27,663 nt of DNA from Patescibacteria group bacterium UBA2135 (GCA_002327685.1 DCXN01000004.1:1-27663), one strand, 5' to 3'; positions 1 through 7,044 are shown, counted from the stretch's first letter. Numbers and translations: made by a program. The notes: generated from the sequence alone by a model not told the origin.

Positions 1-71
1 TAAAGCGAATTGGCCCGCGTATTTAGTGCTGACTTGTCAGTGCTGAATACGCGGTTGCCAAACCTTTACCC
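1..71 (+). repeat. 71-nt conserved hairpin element, copy 1
   Basis: This block matches 898-968 at 68 of 71 positions; the differences are at 6, 24 and 55. It opens with TAA, probably the stop codon of an upstream gene cut off by the window (rpsK would be expected from usual gene order, but this is not visible). Positions 10-14 (TTGGC) pair with 57-61 (GCCAA). Positions 15-33 pair with 36-54 around a TT centre, with two G-U pairs. The change at 24 swaps U-G for C-G, position 55 lies in a bulge and 6 is outside the stem, so all three changes preserve the fold. No T-run follows, so it is not a classical intrinsic terminator. Confidence 0.85.
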
Positions 72-148
72 CCTCACACGGCATTCTATATGAAGCCATA
101 AATGGAAAGAATATATGGTAACTCTGTGTGCGATCCGTGTGAGGGGGT
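68..148. repeat. Inverted repeat, second hairpin before rpsD
   Basis: ACCCCCTCACACGG at 68-81 is perfectly complementary to 135-148 (14 bp). The loop is about 53 nt. The right arm runs into GGGTGCTCAA (145-154), a 10-mer that recurs at 1177-1186 at the end of the equivalent hairpin downstream of rpsD. The two intergenic regions therefore share a framework of a 71-nt block, a variable hairpin and GGGTGCTCAA. Confidence 0.85.
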
Positions 149-297
149 GCTCAATGTTGTAGTAAAATTTATTAGCGACGTAGAGCGAGCGAAATGAAAG
201 ACGAAGCGGAGCGAAGTCTTTCATTTCCGAGCCGAGGAGCTAATATAAGACGTAGTGCTTTTACTTCCGCATTGAGCTCGTAAATTTTAACAACATT
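149..297. repeat. Nested inverted repeat abutting the rpsD start
   Basis: CAATGTTGT followed by AAAATTTA (from 152) pairs with TAAATTTT-AACAACATTG ending at 297, three bases before the rpsD ATG. GCTCAATG (149-156) can alternatively pair with CATTGAGC near 268-275. Inside lies a hairpin in which GAAATGAAAGAC (191-202) is perfectly complementary to 216-227. It extends outward through ATTAGC/GCTAAT. With the two preceding hairpins it leaves few unpaired bases between positions 3 and 301. No other gene is seen in 1-300. Confidence 0.75.
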
Positions 298-300
298 GGC

Positions 301-900
301 ATGAAAATAAAACAATACAAAACAGCGCGTCGTTTGGGAGCACGTATTTTTCCAAAGACACAAAATCCTAAATTTATCTTGAACAAGAGAGTTCAGCGAG
401 CAAGGCGGCCGTCTCCTACGACCGAGTATGGTTTGCAGTTAATTGAGAAGCAAAAGGTACGGTATACCTATAATCTGAATGAACGGCAATTTGCCCAGTA
501 CGTAAAGAAGGCAACTGGGAAAAAAGGGATTAATCCTGTGGGATATCTCTACCAGACACTTGAACAGCGACTGGACAATGTCGTGTTTCGTCTCGGTTTT
601 GCAAGTACACGTCCGCTTGCTCGCCAGATGGTCTCTCATGGTCATATTACTGTTAACGGAAGGCGGGTTAATATACCATCGTTTAGAGTGTCAATGGATG
701 ATCGCATCGCGATACGGAAAGAAAGTAAAGATAAAAATTTTAGCAGTCTTTCTAAGTCGCCCAAGGAATATACTCCGCCTGTGTGGCTTTCTATTGATAT
801 TGATAAGCGAGAGGGGGTGGTAGTTAGCACTCCCGTATCTGACAAGTCATCAGAAGATTTATTCAACTTAACATCAGTTTTAGAGTTTTATAGTAGATAA
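301..900 (+). CDS. rpsD: 30S ribosomal protein S4
   Basis: Primary 16S rRNA-binding protein of the small subunit. The 199-residue product has the S4 RNA-binding domain at about 90-150, with the conserved stretch VSHGHITVNGRRVNIPS (111-127). It has no cysteine, so it is the zinc-free form. The N-terminus (MKIKQYKTARRLGARIF) is basic and shorter than in E. coli. Its place before rpoA, rplQ, rplM and rpsI matches the distal part of a bacterial ribosomal cluster. The ATG directly follows a stem-loop arm (ACATTGGC-ATG) with no Shine-Dalgarno sequence. S4 represses its own operon through an mRNA structure in some bacteria; the structured leader here invites comparison, but no such regulation is shown. 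Confidence 0.96.
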   Translation: MKIKQYKTARRLGARIFPKTQNPKFILNKRVQRARRPSPTTEYGLQLIEKQKVRYTYNLNERQFAQYVKKATGKKGINPVGYLYQTLEQRLDNVVFRLGFASTRPLARQMVSHGHITVNGRRVNIPSFRVSMDDRIAIRKESKDKNFSSLSKSPKEYTPPVWLSIDIDKREGVVVSTPVSDKSSEDLFNLTSVLEFYSR

Positions 901-968
901 AGTGAATTGGCCCGCGTATTCAGTGCTGACTTGTCAGTGCTGAATACGCGGCTGCCAAACCTTTACCC
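898..968 (+). repeat. 71-nt conserved hairpin element, copy 2
   Basis: Second copy of the element at 1-71. It begins exactly at the TAA stop codon of rpsD (898-900). The stem uses 907-911 with 954-958 and 912-930 with 933-951. The three substitutions relative to copy 1 all preserve the fold. Both copies sit directly after a ribosomal gene stop (inferred for copy 1) and are followed by a second, unrelated hairpin. Confidence 0.9.
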
Positions 969-1179
969 AGCACATAACTTTAGCTTAAATTTTTCGGTAT
1001 TAAAGAAGCCAAGGTCCGGCCTTTTCCCAAAAACTGTGCGGCTAGGTCTGGCCTTGAGGAGGAGTGAAACGACGGGAGAAGACCAGACCTTGCGGTACAG
1101 TTTTACACAGTTTTTTCCTCAAGGCCGGACCTAGTCTGCTATTTTTACCGAAAAATTTAAGCTAAAGTTATGTGCTGGG
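966..1179. repeat. 214-bp concentric quasi-palindrome between rpsD and rpoA
   Basis: Four nested inverted repeats share one centre. 966-999 pairs with 1146-1179 (34 of 34). 1012-1023 pairs with 1121-1132 (12 of 12). 1029-1038 pairs with 1106-1115 (10 of 10). 1044-1051 pairs with 1083-1090 (8 of 8). The remaining loop (1052-1082) is purine-rich and includes GAGGAGGAG. No credible gene lies in it; a short frame at 907-1134 is made only of repeat arms. Confidence 0.9.
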
Positions 1180-1207
1180 TGCTCAATTTTGCAAACCAAT
1201 CGGTTTA

Positions 1208-1311
1208 ATCGAGCGCATAATTAATTTGTATTTTTAATAAACTTTAATATAATATGTCGGGTATGTTTTTTACATCTGTGATGGTACACACTTGTAAATT
1301 ATGCGCTCGAT
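1208..1311. repeat. Inverted repeat with a promoter in its loop, before rpoA
   Basis: ATCGAGCGCATAATT (1208-1222) is perfectly complementary to 1297-1311 (15 bp). A promoter-like sequence lies in the loop. A small GCCC/GGGC hairpin (1313-1324) follows, then ATTGGC and the rpoA ATG. An in-frame upstream ATG at 1301 lies inside the right arm, which argues against its use as the start. Confidence 0.85.
1226..1253 (+). promoter_or_regulatory. Candidate sigma70-type promoter for rpoA
   Basis: TTGTAT (1226-1231), a 16-nt spacer and a perfect TATAAT (1248-1253). Transcription would start near 1260, giving a leader of about 75 nt that contains only the right arm of the flanking inverted repeat. A transcript from here could not form the 1208-1311 stem, whereas read-through from rpsD could. 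Confidence 0.5.
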
Positions 1312-1333
1312 AGCCCTCTTGGGCAAAATTGGC

Positions 1334-2293
1334 ATGTCTGATCATACAATTATCCTTCCATCAAAGCCGAAAGTTGTTTCCGAAGATAAACTGCGGGGTG
1401 TATATGAAATTGATAGTCTATATCCTGGCTATGGACATACACTCGGTAATTCACTCAGGCGAATCATTCTATCGTCACTTCCTGGTACCGCGCTGACGGT
1501 TGTAAAGATTGACGGAGTCAAACATGAATTTTCTACTCTTGACGGATTAAAAGAGGATATTATTACTCTTATTTTAAATCTCAAAAAAGTGCGATTTAAA
1601 AGTACCGTTGACGAACCGCAAGAAGCTACACTTCGTGTGAAAGAGTTAAGAAAAATCACTGCCGCAGATATCAAAACATCTGGACAGGTTGAAGTACTCA
1701 ATAAAGATCAATATATTGCAGAAATTACCGACAAGAAAATAACACTTGATGTGACCATGCAGCTTGAACAAGGTCTTGGGTACATCCCAAAAAGAATGCT
1801 TCAGCAGGACAAGGTTGAAGTCGGGACGATTGTTCTTGATGCTGTATTTACTCCTATTAGACGTGTGAATTATGAAGTTGAAAATATGCGTGTTGGAGAT
1901 AGGACAGACTATAATAAGTTACGTATTTTTATTGAAACTGATGGTACATTGTCGCCAAGAGAGGCGCTTGAGCGGTCAATTGAGATAATGATTAAACAAC
2001 TCAAAGCTGTTGTTGGTTTTCAGGAAGAAGAGAAAGAAGAAGAGGTATTGCCTGAAGAAGAAGGAGTAGAAGAAGTGAAAGGTGGTGTTGATAAAGATTT
2101 TCTTAGAACACGGATTGATACACTTGGATTTTCAACAAGAACCGCAAATGCTCTCGCGAGTTCAAACATACGGACTGTTGGTGGTTTGATACGCAAAAGT
2201 CCTGATGATCTCTATAGTATTGATGGGCTTGGAGAAAAAGGAATGCAAGAGATAAGGAGAACACTCGGTAATTTTGGGGTAACTTTAAAATAG
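1334..2293 (+). CDS. rpoA: DNA-directed RNA polymerase subunit alpha
   Basis: Alpha subunit that nucleates RNA polymerase assembly and binds UP elements and activators through its C-terminal domain. The 319-residue product has the N-terminal dimerisation domain (GYGHTLGNSLRRIILSS), an acidic Glu-rich linker near 225-250, and a helix-hairpin-helix C-terminal domain. In that last domain TRTANAL and GLGEKGMQEI keep the Arg, Asn, Gly and Lys positions known to contact DNA in E. coli. The start is set at 1334 because the upstream in-frame ATG at 1301 lies in an inverted-repeat arm and would add residues unlike alpha. ATTGGC-ATG at the start is the same context as at rpsD. Confidence 0.96.
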   Translation: MSDHTIILPSKPKVVSEDKLRGVYEIDSLYPGYGHTLGNSLRRIILSSLPGTALTVVKIDGVKHEFSTLDGLKEDIITLILNLKKVRFKSTVDEPQEATLRVKELRKITAADIKTSGQVEVLNKDQYIAEITDKKITLDVTMQLEQGLGYIPKRMLQQDKVEVGTIVLDAVFTPIRRVNYEVENMRVGDRTDYNKLRIFIETDGTLSPREALERSIEIMIKQLKAVVGFQEEEKEEEVLPEEEGVEEVKGGVDKDFLRTRIDTLGFSTRTANALASSNIRTVGGLIRKSPDDLYSIDGLGEKGMQEIRRTLGNFGVTLK

Positions 2294-2298
2294 CTTCA

Positions 2299-2384
2299 TT
2301 AGCTTTTAGCCTCACTAGCTTCTTAGGAATATGTTATCTTATTCTAAAGCTAGCGAAGCTAAAAGCTAAAAGCTAAAAGCTAGT
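2299..2384. repeat. Stop-to-start inverted repeat, rpoA-rplQ
   Basis: The left arm, 2299-2330, begins six bases after the rpoA stop. The right arm, 2341-2369, is its near reverse complement with small indels (TTAGCTTTTAGC against GCTAAAAGCTAA). The right arm continues as a 7-nt tandem array (CTAAAAG units) to 2384. The array carries TAA in all three frames (2360, 2367, 2374), and a final TAA overlaps the rplQ start as TAATG. Confidence 0.85.
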
Positions 2385-2385
2385 A

Positions 2386-2739
2386 ATGAGGCATCACAAT
2401 CAAAACAGAAAATTTGGTAGAAAAAAAGATGAGCGGAAAGCACTCATACGTTCTCTTTCGCTTGCATTAATTCGCCATAAAAAGATTGTTACCACGGAAG
2501 CAAAAGCAAAAGAATTGCGCCCGTTTGTAGAGAAGCTGGTTACGAGAGGAAAAGATAGTTCGCTTGCCGATCAACGCATTATGATTTCTCGTCTTGGTAA
2601 CAAAGAAGGGGTGCGTAAACTAATAAATGACATTGCTCCGCAGTATAAGAAAAGAATGGGTGGTTATACCAGAATCGTTAAATTATCGCGCCGGAGCGGA
2701 GATGCGAGCAAGATGGCAATGATAGAATTCGTAAAATAG
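2386..2739 (+). CDS. rplQ: 50S ribosomal protein L17
   Basis: Large-subunit protein near the peptide exit tunnel. The 117-residue product shows the family hallmarks from the first residues: RKKDERKALIRSLSLALI, then TTEAKAKELRPFVEKLVT, and a basic end with the conserved GGYTRIVKLSRRSGDASKMA. Length is normal. It follows rpoA as in most bacteria. There is no Shine-Dalgarno sequence; the ATG follows a tandem CTAAAAG array. Confidence 0.96.
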   Translation: MRHHNQNRKFGRKKDERKALIRSLSLALIRHKKIVTTEAKAKELRPFVEKLVTRGKDSSLADQRIMISRLGNKEGVRKLINDIAPQYKKRMGGYTRIVKLSRRSGDASKMAMIEFVK

Positions 2740-2822
2740 CTGCACTAGCTTTTTAGGAAAAATGACGAAATTAATTTCGTTAATAAAGCTAAAAGCTAAT
2801 GAAGCTAGCGAAGCTAAAAGCT
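2737..2822. repeat. Stop-to-start inverted repeat, rplQ-rplM
   Basis: The left arm (2737-2756) includes the rplQ TAG. The right arm (about 2796-2822) ends exactly before the rplM ATG; arms read AGCTTTTTAG against CTAAAAGCT-type words. Between them is a perfect 16-bp palindrome, ACGAAATTAATTTCGT (2765-2780). The words are the same as in the rpoA-rplQ gap. Confidence 0.8.
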
Positions 2823-3182
2823 ATGAACAAGGACACAACAATTCACACAATTGACGCGACAGATAAAAAACTGGGCCGATTGGCTTCAGAAATTTCCACA
2901 TTGCTTTTGGGAAAAAATAAACCAGAATTTCAAAAGCACATTGCTACGGCTATCAAAGTGCAGATTGTTAATGCTTCCCAGTTGTCAATTGACCAAAAGA
3001 AATTAAAAGAGAAAGAATATGTTAGATATACGGGTTATCCGGGTGGTTTACGAAAAGAACCGTTAGAACATCTCGTAAAACGACATGGGTACTCTGAAGC
3101 GTTGCGACGTGCTGTCTATGGCATGTTACCATCAAATAAATTACGAGCAGTGCGAATGAAGAATCTATTTATAGAGGAATAG
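2823..3182 (+). CDS. rplM: 50S ribosomal protein L13
   Basis: Early-assembly large-subunit protein. The 119-residue product has the L13 core: TIDATDKKLGRLASEISTLL, then VRYTGYPGGLRKEP and AVYGMLPSNKLRAVRMKNL. It is shorter than E. coli L13 (142). The start at 2823 is chosen over an in-frame ATG at 2799, because the extra residues (MKLAKLKA) are simply the translation of the repeat arm. It is paired with rpsI as in most bacteria. Confidence 0.95.
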   Translation: MNKDTTIHTIDATDKKLGRLASEISTLLLGKNKPEFQKHIATAIKVQIVNASQLSIDQKKLKEKEYVRYTGYPGGLRKEPLEHLVKRHGYSEALRRAVYGMLPSNKLRAVRMKNLFIEE

Positions 3183-3265
3183 ACAGGTATATTGTATATA
3201 GTGTCTCGTATAAATTTAAAAACATACAAAATACAAAATACCAGATACTAAATACTAGATACTTT
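3183..3265 (+). repeat. Tandem word array before rpsI
   Basis: From about 3229 to 3264 the gap consists of variants of AATACAAA, ATACCAG, ATACTAA and ATACTAG in tandem, ending in ACTTT just before the rpsI ATG. A clear left arm is not seen; GTATATTGTATATAGTGTCT (3187-3206) could be a decayed one. The words match those before dnaK and dnaJ. Confidence 0.6.
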
Positions 3266-3721
3266 ATGATAGAAACAACAAAAGAACAAGATACAGTAGA
3301 TAAAAAAGTGGACACTTCTACTAGTAGTAAATATATCGAAGCCGTTGGTCGACGAAAGTCGGCTGTTGCGCGTGTACGCATTACAGAGAATAAAAGCGGG
3401 AAAGGAACCTTGGTAGTAAATGAAAAAAATGTTGTGGAATATTTTCCTACTACAGGAACGCAAATCACTGCGCGCGAAGCGCTTTCAAAAGTGAAGGGGG
3501 TTAATAAATTTAACACGACAGCGCTTATTAAAGGGGGTGGTAAAAGTGCACAAGCGGAAGCTTTGCGTCATGGTCTTGCGCGAGCACTTGTAAAACATGA
3601 TGGAGAATTACGCGACAAACTAAAGAAAGCGGGATTTTTGAAGCGGGATCCACGAGCAAAAGAGCGCAAAAAATTTGGCAAAAAGAAAGCAAGAAAGTCG
3701 CCTCAGTGGAGTAAACGCTAG
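3266..3721 (+). CDS. rpsI: 30S ribosomal protein S9
   Basis: Small-subunit protein whose C-terminal tail reaches the P-site tRNA. The 151-residue product has YIEAVGRRKSAVARVRI near 29-45, GGGKSAQAEALRHGLARAL, and the basic end KKARKSPQWSKR with the universal SKR tail. A Thr/Lys/Asp-rich N-terminal extension of about 24 residues precedes the core. It is the last gene of the ribosomal run; hairpins downstream could end the transcript. Confidence 0.95.
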   Translation: MIETTKEQDTVDKKVDTSTSSKYIEAVGRRKSAVARVRITENKSGKGTLVVNEKNVVEYFPTTGTQITAREALSKVKGVNKFNTTALIKGGGKSAQAEALRHGLARALVKHDGELRDKLKKAGFLKRDPRAKERKKFGKKKARKSPQWSKR

Positions 3722-3738
3722 ATTTGTGACCTATAAAA

Positions 3739-3766
3739 AAACCCGTAAGGCCGGTGTTGTGGGTTT
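3739..3766 (-). terminator. Weak hairpin, possible terminator
   Basis: AAACCC (3739-3744) pairs with GGGTTT (3761-3766). A run of A precedes it on the plus strand, so on the minus strand the stem is followed by seven T. It could end minus-strand transcription that passes the stronger hairpin at 3786-3818. On the plus strand it has no U-tract beyond the stem. Confidence 0.4.
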
Positions 3767-3779
3767 CAAGATAATAAAC

Positions 3780-3818
3780 AAAAAAATCTGCCGTGAGTTA
3801 AGCATACTCACGGCAGAT
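3780..3818 (-). terminator. Intrinsic terminator of the 3838-4179 gene
   Basis: ATCTGCCGTGAGT (3786-3798) is perfectly complementary to 3806-3818 (13 bp, 7-nt loop). On the minus strand it is followed by a T-run (A-run 3780-3786 on plus). It lies 20 bases after the stop codon of the minus-strand gene. Confidence 0.85.
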
Positions 3819-3837
3819 AACATTCAAGGCGATTAGC

Positions 3838-4179
3838 CTAGAATAAGTGGCCGAAATGGTGGTTTCTTGTGATGGACAGTGGTGTCTCATCAAGAAGCCT
3901 GATGATCTCGTCAACCTTTTCCGTCCACACCACTCCCTGTTCATCACGACGAAAAGTGAACCAGTATTTTTCCGTGGACAGATTGGCGTCACTGTAGAAA
4001 CCATGAGGTCTTTCGATTGTGGGTTGGCAGATTCCACGCAGTCTTGCGACGAGATTTGACAAATGGCCATCAAAGCGATCAACGCTATGTCCTATATCGT
4101 CGGACGTGACCGAGACAAACACTTGACATTTCGTAGCTCTCTTCAGCGCTTCAACAACAGAATTCCGATTACTGATCAT
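3838..4179 (-). CDS. Uncharacterised protein (113 aa)
   Basis: I do not recognise the family. The 113-residue product has no signal peptide or membrane segment. It starts MISNRNSVVEALKRATKC and holds an aromatic stretch (EKYWFTFRRDEQGVVW) and a His-rich end (RNHHFGHLF). It is read on the minus strand because that frame has a purine-rich Shine-Dalgarno site (AGGAAGG, 7-8 nt before ATG), a promoter and a terminator. Overlapping frames at 3847-4059 and 3798-4082 have none of these. It is transcribed divergently from grpE. Its regulatory style matches the other orphan genes at 12319-12480, 12757-13104 and 18149-18685, not the neighbouring housekeeping genes. Confidence 0.75.
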   Translation of the reverse strand: MISNRNSVVEALKRATKCQVFVSVTSDDIGHSVDRFDGHLSNLVARLRGICQPTIERPHGFYSDANLSTEKYWFTFRRDEQGVVWTEKVDEIIRLLDETPLSITRNHHFGHLF

Positions 4180-4228
4180 TTTCGCGTCCTTCCTGTCTTG
4201 TTAATATGAAGTCTGACGTACCGCATAT

Positions 4229-4256
4229 AGTATATCATATATCGTTCATTTGTCAA
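4229..4256 (-). promoter_or_regulatory. Promoter of the 3838-4179 gene
   Basis: On the minus strand: TTGACA (4251-4256), a 16-nt spacer, then TATACT (4229-4234). The predicted start near 4222 gives a leader of about 43 nt with a Shine-Dalgarno site. Its -35 box lies five bases from the -35 box of the divergent grpE promoter. Confidence 0.75.
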
Positions 4257-4261
4257 TGAAT

Positions 4262-4289
4262 TTGACTCGGTATAAAAAACCTGTATAAT
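4262..4289 (+). promoter_or_regulatory. Leaderless promoter of grpE
   Basis: TTGACT (4262-4267), a 16-nt spacer and TATAAT (4284-4289). Exactly six bases separate the -10 box from the grpE ATG, so transcription is expected to start at or next to the A of the start codon. No CIRCE-type inverted repeat is visible. Confidence 0.8.
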
Positions 4290-4295
4290 GATTTC

Positions 4296-4892
4296 ATGCC
4301 GAAAGACAAAGAAGAGAAGGGTGATAGTAAAAAAAATGACGATAATAATGATGTGGAGTTTATTGAAGAAGAGCAAAACAGCTCTTCTTTCAGTCGTGAT
4401 GAGTCCGATATTGTCCGTGATTTGAAAAAGAAATTGAAGCAGTGTGAAAAAGAACGAAAAGAATATCTTGACGGTTGGCAGAGAACGAAGGCAGACAGTA
4501 TAAACAAAAAGAAAGAAGATGAGAAAAGGCGAGAAGAATTTTCAAAATTTGCAAAAGAAGATTTGCTCCACGAATTACTTCCTGTAGTGGACAGTTTTGA
4601 GATGGCATTTGTGGATAAAAAAATATGGGAAGGGCTTCCCGAGAACTGGCGAAAAGGTGTAGAATATATCTACGCGCAATTTATGGATACTTTAAAGCGC
4701 AACGGATTAGAATCTGTTGATCCCAAAGGACAGCCATTTGATCCGAATTTACATACGGCTGTTGAAACCGTAGAGAGTGGAGACGAAAAAGAAGATGATA
4801 TTGTTTTAGAAGTAGCGCAAAAGGGGTATATGTTACATGGGAGAATGATTCGTCCAGCGCGAGTAAAAGTGGGGGAATATAAGAGTAAGTAA
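4296..4892 (+). CDS. grpE: Nucleotide exchange factor GrpE
   Basis: Releases ADP from DnaK. The 198-residue product has an acidic, disordered N-terminus (about 1-40), a long charged helix likely to form the dimeric coiled coil (about 42-90), and the C-terminal beta domain. The family signature is seen as KGQPFDPNLHTAVETVESGD, then VLEVAQKGYMLHGRMIRPARVKV. It heads grpE-dnaK-dnaJ and has its own promoter with no untranslated leader. Confidence 0.95.
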   Translation: MPKDKEEKGDSKKNDDNNDVEFIEEEQNSSSFSRDESDIVRDLKKKLKQCEKERKEYLDGWQRTKADSINKKKEDEKRREEFSKFAKEDLLHELLPVVDSFEMAFVDKKIWEGLPENWRKGVEYIYAQFMDTLKRNGLESVDPKGQPFDPNLHTAVETVESGDEKEDDIVLEVAQKGYMLHGRMIRPARVKVGEYKSK

Positions 4893-4962
4893 GATTGTAT
4901 TTTATGTCATGCAACACATGGTCGTGAGTTGTAGGTTATAGAGTGTAATTAAAAAAGTATTC

Positions 4963-5026
4963 AGTATCTAGTATTTCGTATTTGGTATATATTAAAACAT
5001 AAAACATATACGGGATACTAGATACT
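4963..5026. repeat. Inverted repeat, grpE-dnaK
   Basis: AGTATCTAGTAT (4963-4974) is perfectly complementary to 5015-5026 (12 bp). An inner GTATAT/ATATAC pairing is possible. The right arm ends 10 bases before the dnaK ATG. Unlike other gaps, the left arm starts about 70 nt after the grpE stop; nothing else is recognised in 4893-4962. Confidence 0.75.
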
Positions 5027-5036
5027 TAATTATTTT

Positions 5037-7031
5037 ATGAAGATTCTTGGAATAGACTTAGGTACAACAAACTCCGCGATGGCAATTGTGGAGGGTGGTG
5101 AACCAAAAATTATTGAAAGCGCTGAAGGAGGCAGAACGACTCCGTCTATTGTCGCGCGCGCGAAAAATGACGAACGACTTGTTGGAGGTCTCGCGAAACG
5201 TCAGGCCGTAACCAACCCCGAAAATACACTTTTCGGTATTAAACGCTTGATAGGACATAAATTTGAGGATTCTGTTATTCAAAAAGAAAAAGATCTTGTG
5301 CCGTTTACGATTGAAAAAGCGGACAATGGAGGTGTGCGCGTAAAGATGGGCGAAAAATTTCACTCTCCGGAAGAAATTTCCGCAATGATATTGCAGAAGA
5401 TGAAGCATGACGCAGAAGCTAAAATTGGAGAGAAAATAACTGAAGCGGTTATTACCGTCCCAGCGTATTTTGATGATGCGCAAAGGAAGGCGACAAGGGA
5501 TGCTGGAGAGATTGCCGGATTTACAGTAAAAAGAATCATCAATGAGCCGACTGCGGCAGCGCTTGCATATGGTTTTAACAAAAAGAAAGATGAGCAAATT
5601 GTTGTATTTGATTTTGGAGGTGGCACCTTTGATGTAACAGTGCTTGAGGTGGGTGAAGAAATTGTTGACGTGAAGGCAACAGATGGTGATAGTCATATGG
5701 GTGGGGAAGATATAGATCGCGAAATCATCAAATGGATCGGCGAAGAATTTAAAAAAGAAAATGGCATTGATATAACAAAAGATCCGCTTGCATTTCAGCG
5801 GCTTAAAGAGGCGGCAGAAAAAGCAAAACACGAACTTTCGGAAGTTACCGAAACAGAAATCAATATCCCGTTTATTACCTCTGACGCAACTGGGCCAAAA
5901 CATCTTGCTATGAAAGTTACTAGAGCAATGGTAGAGAAGCTGGCTATGTCGTTTGTTGAACGCTCAATTGATATTACACAAAAAGCGGTTGATGCGTCTG
6001 GGTTTAAAATAAGTGATATTGACGAAATTGTCTTAGTTGGCGGGCAAACAAGAATGCCGCTTGTTATAAACAAAGTAAGGGAACTTTTTGGTAAAGAGCC
6101 GAACAAATCAATTAATCCTGACGAAGTGGTTGCTGACGGTGCGGCAATACAGGCAGGTATCTTACAGGGTGATGTAAAAGATGTGCTTCTACTTGACGTG
6201 ACACCGCTCTCATTGGGAATTGAAACGATGGGTAATGTTGCGACAAAATTAATTGAACGCAATACGACTATTCCTCTCGCAAAGACACAGACTTTCTCAA
6301 CAGCGGCTGACAATCAAACATCAGTTGAGATTCATGTAGTGCAAGGAGATCGTTCAATGGCCGCCGACAACAAAACACTCGGACGATTTATACTAGATGG
6401 CATTGCGCCTGCTCCTCGTGGTTTGCCGCAAGTTGAAGTATCGTTTGATATTGATGCTAACGGTATTTTGAACGTGAAAGCAAAAGACAGATCAACCGGC
6501 AAAGAGCAGTCAATCCGCATTGAGGCGAGCTCTGGACTTTCAGAAGAAGATATTGAAAAAATGAAAAAAGACGCGGAATTGCATTCTGAAGAGGATAAAA
6601 AGAAAAAAGAGTCGGCAGAGATAAAGAATCAAGCAGAAACGCTGATACATACTGCGGAAAAAGCACTCAAAGACAATGCTGACAAAATACCTGATGATAC
6701 GAAGAAAGCTGTTGAGGAAAAGATTGCCGTGTTGAAAAAGGTGCTTGAAGGAACTGATATTGTAGTGATAAAGACGGAAACAGAAGCACTCTCTTCGGAG
6801 ATGCAAAAAATTGGCGAGGTGCTTGCAAAACAGCAACAAGCATCACAGGAAGATGGTAAAAGAGGACAGGGAGACGCCAATTCGCAAAATGACGAGAATA
6901 TCAAAGACGCCGAATTCAAAGAGGAAGACAAACCAAAAGACGATGACAATAATAGTAACCCCGAAAACAGCTCCGCTGATGGAGCAGGCGATGACGATAA
7001 TTCAGAAAATCGCACAGACAAAAATTTGTAG
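5037..7031 (+). CDS. dnaK: Molecular chaperone DnaK (Hsp70)
   Basis: ATP-driven chaperone that works with DnaJ and GrpE. The 664-residue product has the Hsp70 signatures in order: GIDLGTTNSAMAIVEGG (residues 5-21), VVFDFGGGTFDVTVLEVG, IVLVGGQTRMPLV, and the interdomain linker VLLLDVTPLSLGIE (about 383-396). A substrate-binding domain follows. The C-terminal 65 residues are low-complexity Asp/Asn/Glu/Ser and end KNL, not the EEVD or EEVDEKK-like tails of better-known members. The last codons and stop lie in a hairpin (7014-7044). Confidence 0.97.
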   Translation: MKILGIDLGTTNSAMAIVEGGEPKIIESAEGGRTTPSIVARAKNDERLVGGLAKRQAVTNPENTLFGIKRLIGHKFEDSVIQKEKDLVPFTIEKADNGGVRVKMGEKFHSPEEISAMILQKMKHDAEAKIGEKITEAVITVPAYFDDAQRKATRDAGEIAGFTVKRIINEPTAAALAYGFNKKKDEQIVVFDFGGGTFDVTVLEVGEEIVDVKATDGDSHMGGEDIDREIIKWIGEEFKKENGIDITKDPLAFQRLKEAAEKAKHELSEVTETEINIPFITSDATGPKHLAMKVTRAMVEKLAMSFVERSIDITQKAVDASGFKISDIDEIVLVGGQTRMPLVINKVRELFGKEPNKSINPDEVVADGAAIQAGILQGDVKDVLLLDVTPLSLGIETMGNVATKLIERNTTIPLAKTQTFSTAADNQTSVEIHVVQGDRSMAADNKTLGRFILDGIAPAPRGLPQVEVSFDIDANGILNVKAKDRSTGKEQSIRIEASSGLSEEDIEKMKKDAELHSEEDKKKKESAEIKNQAETLIHTAEKALKDNADKIPDDTKKAVEEKIAVLKKVLEGTDIVVIKTETEALSSEMQKIGEVLAKQQQASQEDGKRGQGDANSQNDENIKDAEFKEEDKPKDDDNNSNPENSSADGAGDDDNSENRTDKNL

Positions 7032-7044
7032 AATTTTTGTCTGT
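7014..7044. repeat. Hairpin enclosing the dnaK stop codon
   Basis: ACAGACAAAAATT (7014-7026) pairs perfectly with 7032-7044 (13 bp). The 5-nt loop TGTAG contains the TAG stop. Followed at about 7050-7088 by a tandem array of ATACTAA and ATACCAA words that runs up to the dnaJ start. No long T-run follows, so termination between dnaK and dnaJ is not indicated. Confidence 0.75.

Noticed and set aside
10..61. Intrinsic terminator at the 71-nt element
   Set aside because: Strong stem but no T-run follows in either copy, and transcription must continue into rpsD and rpoA unless each has its own promoter.
907..1134. 75-codon plus-strand frame after rpsD
   Set aside because: Made entirely of palindrome arms and the 71-nt element; no protein-like features.
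1301..1333. Upstream ATG extending rpoA by 11 residues
   Set aside because: The ATG lies in the right arm of the 1208-1311 inverted repeat, and alpha normally begins near the 1334 start.
2799..2822. Upstream ATG extending rplM
   Set aside because: The extra residues are a translation of the CTAAAAG-type repeat arm.
5058..5903. 281-codon frame on the minus strand opposite dnaK
   Set aside because: Shadow of the dnaK coding sequence; Cys/Phe-rich translation, no start signals, no family resemblance.
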